This document shows, one piece after another, positions 60,552 through 64,000 of a DNA stretch of 64,000 bases. The notes beneath the pieces are model-generated. The model saw nothing but the letters and a program-made list of their open reading frames with translations, was not told the DNA's origin and did not search any database. Position 1 is the first letter of the stretch. Each line of letters opens with the position of its first letter. Both the position numbers and the translations under genes were made by a program. The stretch comes from Microcoleus sp. FACHB-68 (GTDB taxonomy: Bacteria > Cyanobacteriota > Cyanobacteriia > Cyanobacteriales > Oscillatoriaceae): assembly GCF_014695715.1 (NCBI RefSeq), contig NZ_JACJOT010000006.1, positions 124,001 through 188,000 on the forward strand. Direction: 5' to 3'.

Positions 60552-62219
60552 ATGTCTAATGAGCCGGATACGATTTATTATGCCTTAAATGTTAGCTTGT
60601 TTGCCTTCACGCTGCAATCTGGCTCATATTTCGATTCGCCAGAATTAATTAACGAACCTCCCGAAAGTTTTAAAGAAAAATATGAAAAATTATTAAAAGA
60701 TAATTTTAGTGCAAAGTTTGATTTTTCTAATTCATTCCCTGAACTTCGTCAAGATTTTCCAAACTCAGATAGCTACGACTTACTAAATAGCAAAAAAGAA
60801 GGTACAAGACGATACTTTTTGCTTTCAAGTCTAGACCAAAGCCAAAATCAAAGTCAGCCTAAACCGTTATATCGTCTCTTGGCATATCCTCAAAAACTTA
60901 GCGATACTTACGCCTTATTAATTAATATTTTTCGTCCGCAAGCTGAAGGTTTTGATCGCGTTCCCTTAAGTGAAGTTGGCAAATTCAACCCAAATCAATG
61001 CTTAACGCTGGCAAAAGATCCACATTTTATAGGACAAACTTTACTCATCACCGCCTATTTGCCTAAATCAAAACCAGCTAACGCCGAAGCATTAAGAACT
61101 GATGCCGAAAAATTATTAAAGCAATTACTGGGTGCTTGTCCTGAGTTTTATCAAGCTGATAAATTTTTAGATAGTTATATTTTAGAATTTAGCCGGCCAA
61201 AAACCTCGCAAACTCGCTATCTAGTCCTTTTTTATTTAACCGATTCCACTCCAAAAAAACTTAAAAAAATATATTGGGACTTACCCGAACTGTTTTTATA
61301 CTATCATAAAATTACCAACGGGTTTCAACAGAGCCGGAAATATGCCGATGAAATTGATCAATTAATTAGAGAAAAAATTGAAAGTCAATCTAAATTGCCA
61401 GAATCTTTAAATTTGGATGTATTAAAAAATCAACTAAAAGAAATCTTAAAAGTTGTTCCTGAATACACTTTGCAACTTCGTCATCTTGAAGATACTTTAA
61501 ACACCCTCAATATTCATGCTAGAAATTATCAACGCACGCTTAAACGTCTGCAAGATCAAGCAAACGATCCACTGCAAACTCAAACAAATTATAATCTTGA
61601 CTTCTTTAGTCGATTTGCTGAACGAGAAAGCCAAACCTTTCAACTGCAAATTCAAGCCGATATAAACTATGCTAAACCGGGTTCTCAATTACTAGATCAA
61701 GCGATTGCTAGTATACGCGGCTTAGTAGAAATCGACCAAGCAGAAAGCGATCGCATTTCAGCGCAAGCAGAAAAAGAGCGTGATCGCAACCAAGCAGAGA
61801 GAGATCGCATTTCAGCGCAAGCAGAAAAAAAGCGTGATCGCGACTTGCAAAACCGCATTACCATCATCGGTGTAGGAATCGGCGTGGCTGGAGTTACGGC
61901 AACTGCAATTACTGACTATATAAAGGAGGCAGAGCCGCCGACAAAAATTCAGTTCTTTCCTTGGAACTCTTCTCCCCATCCAATTACCAAGTCTATTTCT
62001 ATCAGTCTTCTTATTGGTGCGTTAGCCTCTGTAGGCACTTTTGTCTTAATCGATCTTGTGGAAAAGCTGTGGAGACTTATCAAACCTCCATCCTCAACAG
62101 AGTCGCCTGAAAGCAAGCAATCTACTTTGCCTAGTTGCTCAACTTCAGAAATGCCGGCTCCAACGCAACAAGCCCAAAAAGTAGGCGAAACACTGCCGGC
62201 AAATTCTGACAAAACTTAA
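60552..62219 (+). CDS. CATRA-type protein with coiled coil and two C-terminal TM helices
   Basis: This 555-residue protein starts at the ATG at 60552. Residues about 1-260 form an alpha/beta domain (YALNVSLFAFTLQSGSYFDS, RYLVLFYLTDSTPKK). About 260-390 is helical (VPEYTLQLRHLEDTLNTLNI). About 390-435 is a charged coiled coil with a duplicated unit (AESDRISAQAEKERDRNQ, AERDRISAQAEKKRDRDL). TM1 is near 436-456 (ITIIGVGIGVAGVTATAI) and TM2 near 481-507 (SISISLLIGALASVGTFVLI). A disordered tail follows. This layout fits the CATRA N/C domains with a cyanobacterial TRADD-N-associated two-TM module, as I recall those families. I infer it is the membrane-acting partner or proteolytic target of the CHAT protease. 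Confidence 0.65.
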   Translation: MSNEPDTIYYALNVSLFAFTLQSGSYFDSPELINEPPESFKEKYEKLLKDNFSAKFDFSNSFPELRQDFPNSDSYDLLNSKKEGTRRYFLLSSLDQSQNQSQPKPLYRLLAYPQKLSDTYALLINIFRPQAEGFDRVPLSEVGKFNPNQCLTLAKDPHFIGQTLLITAYLPKSKPANAEALRTDAEKLLKQLLGACPEFYQADKFLDSYILEFSRPKTSQTRYLVLFYLTDSTPKKLKKIYWDLPELFLYYHKITNGFQQSRKYADEIDQLIREKIESQSKLPESLNLDVLKNQLKEILKVVPEYTLQLRHLEDTLNTLNIHARNYQRTLKRLQDQANDPLQTQTNYNLDFFSRFAERESQTFQLQIQADINYAKPGSQLLDQAIASIRGLVEIDQAESDRISAQAEKERDRNQAERDRISAQAEKKRDRDLQNRITIIGVGIGVAGVTATAITDYIKEAEPPTKIQFFPWNSSPHPITKSISISLLIGALASVGTFVLIDLVEKLWRLIKPPSSTESPESKQSTLPSCSTSEMPAPTQQAQKVGETLPANSDKT

Positions 62220-62369
62220 GCTGGAATCGTTAATTCAGCAATAAAACAATAGAGAGCTTTATCAAGATAGCTCATCGTTAAGCGTGAGGCGATGCTTTGA
62301 GGTTTGTACTAAGAAATTATGCCTTATATTAAGCTACAATCATGGTGTAGCTGACACAAAAATGAACCC

Positions 62370-62699
62370 ATGATTCTCGTTTTAGAGCGTGAGACACCTC
62401 CTCTTTGGGAAGATGAAACTGGAGCGATTCGAGTTGGAAATTCAAGGGTTTTGCTAGAGATTGTAATCCGAGCATTTCAAGATGGCGCATCCCCTGAGTC
62501 TATTGTTCATCGGTATTCAACTTTATCATTGTCTGATGTCTACAACACAATCGGTTACTATCTTCGGCATCAAAATTCTGTAGAAATGTACCTGAATCAA
62601 AGAGAGCAGTTAGCGGAGTCTGTACAGCAACGTTTGTCTAATATTCAACCTGATTTGAGTCAGATTCGTTCTCGCTTGTTATCGCAACAGCAATCTTAG
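62370..62699 (+). CDS. DUF433-family antitoxin-like protein
   Basis: This 109-residue protein starts at the ATG at 62370. The DUF433 helix-turn-helix-like core is visible: IRVGNSRVLLEIVIRAFQDG, ASPESIVHRYSTLSLSDVYN and TIGYYLRHQNSVEMYL. DUF433 proteins typically precede a DUF5615 PIN-like protein and act as presumed antitoxin and repressor. Here the partner starts seven bases downstream. The C-terminal tail (LSNIQPDLSQIRSRLLSQQ) should bind the toxin. Autoregulation through the upstream region (62220-62369) is likely but not shown. Confidence 0.88.
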   Translation: MILVLERETPPLWEDETGAIRVGNSRVLLEIVIRAFQDGASPESIVHRYSTLSLSDVYNTIGYYLRHQNSVEMYLNQREQLAESVQQRLSNIQPDLSQIRSRLLSQQQS

Positions 62700-62706
62700 C
62701 AGTGGT

Positions 62707-63057
62707 ATGTTGAGATTGCTAAGCGATGAAAATTTTAATGGTGACATTGTTCGAGGACTGTTTCTGCGTCAACCTGACCTAGATCTAGTTCGGGTTCAGG
62801 ATGTCGGTTTGCGGAAAGTAGACGATCAAGCGATTTTAGATTGGGCGGCAAACAATGAGCGCATTCTTCTAACCCATGATCGTGCAACTATGCCAGACTT
62901 TGCTTATGAACGTTTGGCTAGAGGAGAACAGATGGCGGGGTTATTTGTAGTAAATGACCGAATGCCGGTTCGACAAGTGATCGATGAGTTGTTACTGCTG
63001 ATAGATTGTAGTGAGCAACCAGAATGGAAGGGAGTTGTATTGTACTTACCTTTGTGA
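62707..63057 (+). CDS. DUF5615 PIN-like toxin-type protein
   Basis: This 116-residue protein starts at the ATG at 62707. It has the DUF5615 (Mut7-C-like PIN) pattern: LLSDENFNGDIVRGLF with the first acidic residues, DVGLRKVDDQAILDWAANNE and ERILLTHDRATMPDFA with the conserved HD. It is predicted to be a ribonuclease toxin neutralised by the DUF433 partner. Such pairs are abundant in cyanobacteria. This one directly follows the CATRA-like operon and may be part of the same defence neighbourhood, or unrelated. Confidence 0.88.
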   Translation: MLRLLSDENFNGDIVRGLFLRQPDLDLVRVQDVGLRKVDDQAILDWAANNERILLTHDRATMPDFAYERLARGEQMAGLFVVNDRMPVRQVIDELLLLIDCSEQPEWKGVVLYLPL

Positions 63058-63318
63058 AAGCTAAATTATAAGATGGTTGCGCCGGCATTACAATTCAAAT
63101 GCAGCCGGCAGATAAAAGATCCGGGTGTAACTGCAAGCGTGATCAACCGGCACTCAACTCTGCGGTTAGATTCCTCTGCTTGGAAATTGATTTTGACACG
63201 CCGGCACAAAACCGGCTCGCTATTCCTTTAGACCAAGCTATTCTATATAACAGTAAAATCTGAGATGCTTAACGCAATCGTTAACAAATCTCTGATCCAA
63301 AATCGCTTATTCTAATTT

Positions 63319-63684
63319 ATGGATTACAAAACAGCCCGTAACTTTATCCTCTCACAGGGAACCGCTCTGACCACTCAGAAAAATCCCGATGCGTTCCTGA
63401 TGCTGCTCAAGGAAGGTAAGCCGCCGGTGCCAGGGCAAATGACTTCGATTTTGCTGGCTGTGAAAATCATCGGCGATGCTTTGCACGAAAATCCCGATCT
63501 TGACCGGCAACTCGTACTCGCCTTGTATTCAATCGCCGTTGAAAGTATACAGTTATTTGAAGCCGGCTACCGCGCGGGTGTGGAATGGCCACCGCTGTTA
63601 AAAGAAGACTTAAACCGGCTTGCCCTTGCTGTGAAAAATACCTTTGCCGGCATCCCGCAAGGCAAAGATGCGTTTGATTTATAA
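63319..63684 (+). CDS. Conserved cyanobacterial protein of unknown function
   Basis: This 121-residue protein starts at the ATG at 63319 (MDYKTARNFILSQGTALTTQ). It is all-helical in appearance, with GKPPVPGQMTSILLAVKIIG, DRQLVLALYSIAVESIQLFE and GVEWPPLLKEDLNRLALAVK. I recognise it as a family conserved in cyanobacteria and sometimes mis-annotated as dethiobiotin synthetase, but it has no P-loop and no biotin-enzyme features. No signal peptide or transmembrane helix. It lies 32 bases upstream of aroE on the same strand and may be cotranscribed. Confidence 0.82.
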   Translation: MDYKTARNFILSQGTALTTQKNPDAFLMLLKEGKPPVPGQMTSILLAVKIIGDALHENPDLDRQLVLALYSIAVESIQLFEAGYRAGVEWPPLLKEDLNRLALAVKNTFAGIPQGKDAFDL

Positions 63685-63716
63685 CCGTTCAATGCGATCA
63701 AAATGTGAGGATATCT

Positions 63717-64000
63717 GTGATTAAAGGCACGACAAAACTTTTAGGGGTGATCGGTTCTCCCATTGAACATTCTCTGTCGCCGGTGATGCACAATGCCGCG
63801 ATTGCCGAGTTGGGCGTGGATTATGTTTATCTGGCGATGCCGGTTAAACCGGCAGATTTAGAAGTCGCACTTGCCGGTTTTGCGGCGATCAATTTGCGAG
63901 GATTTAGCGTCACCATTCCTCACAAACAGGCAATTATGCCTTTGTTATCAGAAATATCCCCTATTGCCCAAGCCGTAGGCGCAGTCAACACCGTCTGGCA
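63717..64000 (+). CDS. aroE: Shikimate dehydrogenase, N-terminal part (cut by window end)
   Basis: AroE reduces 3-dehydroshikimate to shikimate with NADPH. The gene starts with the GTG at 63717, preceded by GAGG eight bases upstream, and runs off the window after about 94 codons. The N-terminal substrate domain is clear: TKLLGVIGSPIEHSLSPVMH with the shikimate-binding serines, LRGFSVTIPHKQAIMPLL with the catalytic lysine, and AVGAVNTVW. The NADPH-binding half is outside the window. Start choice is supported by the canonical spacing to VIGSPIEHS. Confidence 0.95.
   Translation, partial: MIKGTTKLLGVIGSPIEHSLSPVMHNAAIAELGVDYVYLAMPVKPADLEVALAGFAAINLRGFSVTIPHKQAIMPLLSEISPIAQAVGAVNTVW

Noticed and set aside
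1-64000. tRNA, rRNA, tmRNA, RNase P RNA or SRP RNA genes
   Set aside because: I looked for T-loop GTTCRA boxes and conserved cores in the spacers and found none that fold convincingly.

Overview
The window comes from a cyanobacterial chromosome, most likely a filamentous, non-heterocystous (Oscillatoriales-type) strain. The evidence is the marker gene set: ycf54, crtE beside folD, the carboxysome shell gene ccmP, cdsA, ychF and several cyanobacteria-only families. HIP1 octamers (GCGATCGC) and very frequent GCCGGC sites fit, as do many heptanucleotide tandem repeats of the STRR type known from filamentous cyanobacteria. No rRNA, tRNA, CRISPR array or transposase was recognised.

Layout. 1-9.3 kb is housekeeping: a membrane-anchored cyanobacterial protein, pdxJ, ycf54, the divergent folD-crtE-PAP2-like cluster, an OB-fold lipoprotein, a Nudix hydrolase, an orphan substrate-binding lipoprotein and a diguanylate cyclase. 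9.6-12.3 kb is AT-rich: an AI-2E-type permease and an orphan PIN-like nuclease. 12.7-22.5 kb holds mutS, an Eis-like acetyltransferase, a 26-unit TPR protein, a membrane hydrolase and an HdrB-like Fe-S protein. 22.8-26.7 kb is acpP-fabF-tkt. 27-36.3 kb is accessory: a secreted protein, a gene split by a nonsense codon, a WD40 membrane protein, a class A beta-lactamase, ccmP, a pentapeptide protein and small secreted or stress proteins. 36.3-39.4 kb is a gene-poor stretch leading into a ScaI-like restriction-modification module (C-R, with a convergent M gene). 39.7-52.3 kb returns to core functions: ychF, an Orn/Lys/Arg decarboxylase, cbiT, cdsA, an rsuA/rluB-type pseudouridine synthase, a RodZ-like protein and two tandem malQ genes. 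52.5-55.6 kb is a phosphonate-type ABC transporter (phnD-phnC-phnE).

The most interesting region is 56-62.2 kb, a tight four-gene operon. It encodes a TPR-CHAT caspase-like protease, a Uma2-type nuclease-fold protein, a small helical protein, and a 555-residue protein with an N-terminal globular domain, a coiled coil and two C-terminal transmembrane helices. I read it as a CATRA-type (caspase/TPR-associated) predicted immunity or suicide system. Its proposed logic is sensing by the TPRs, proteolysis by CHAT, and membrane disruption or signalling by the two-TM partner. A DUF433/DUF5615 toxin-antitoxin-like pair follows directly. The CHAT gene carries in-frame copies of a palindromic repeat that also sits between phnC and phnE, and a decayed copy of the usual CHAT-protein N-terminal segment lies just upstream.

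A second theme is repeat invasion. Heptamer STRRs fill many spacers, enter the coding sequence of the decarboxylase, and run up to the start codon of phnC. The window ends inside aroE.
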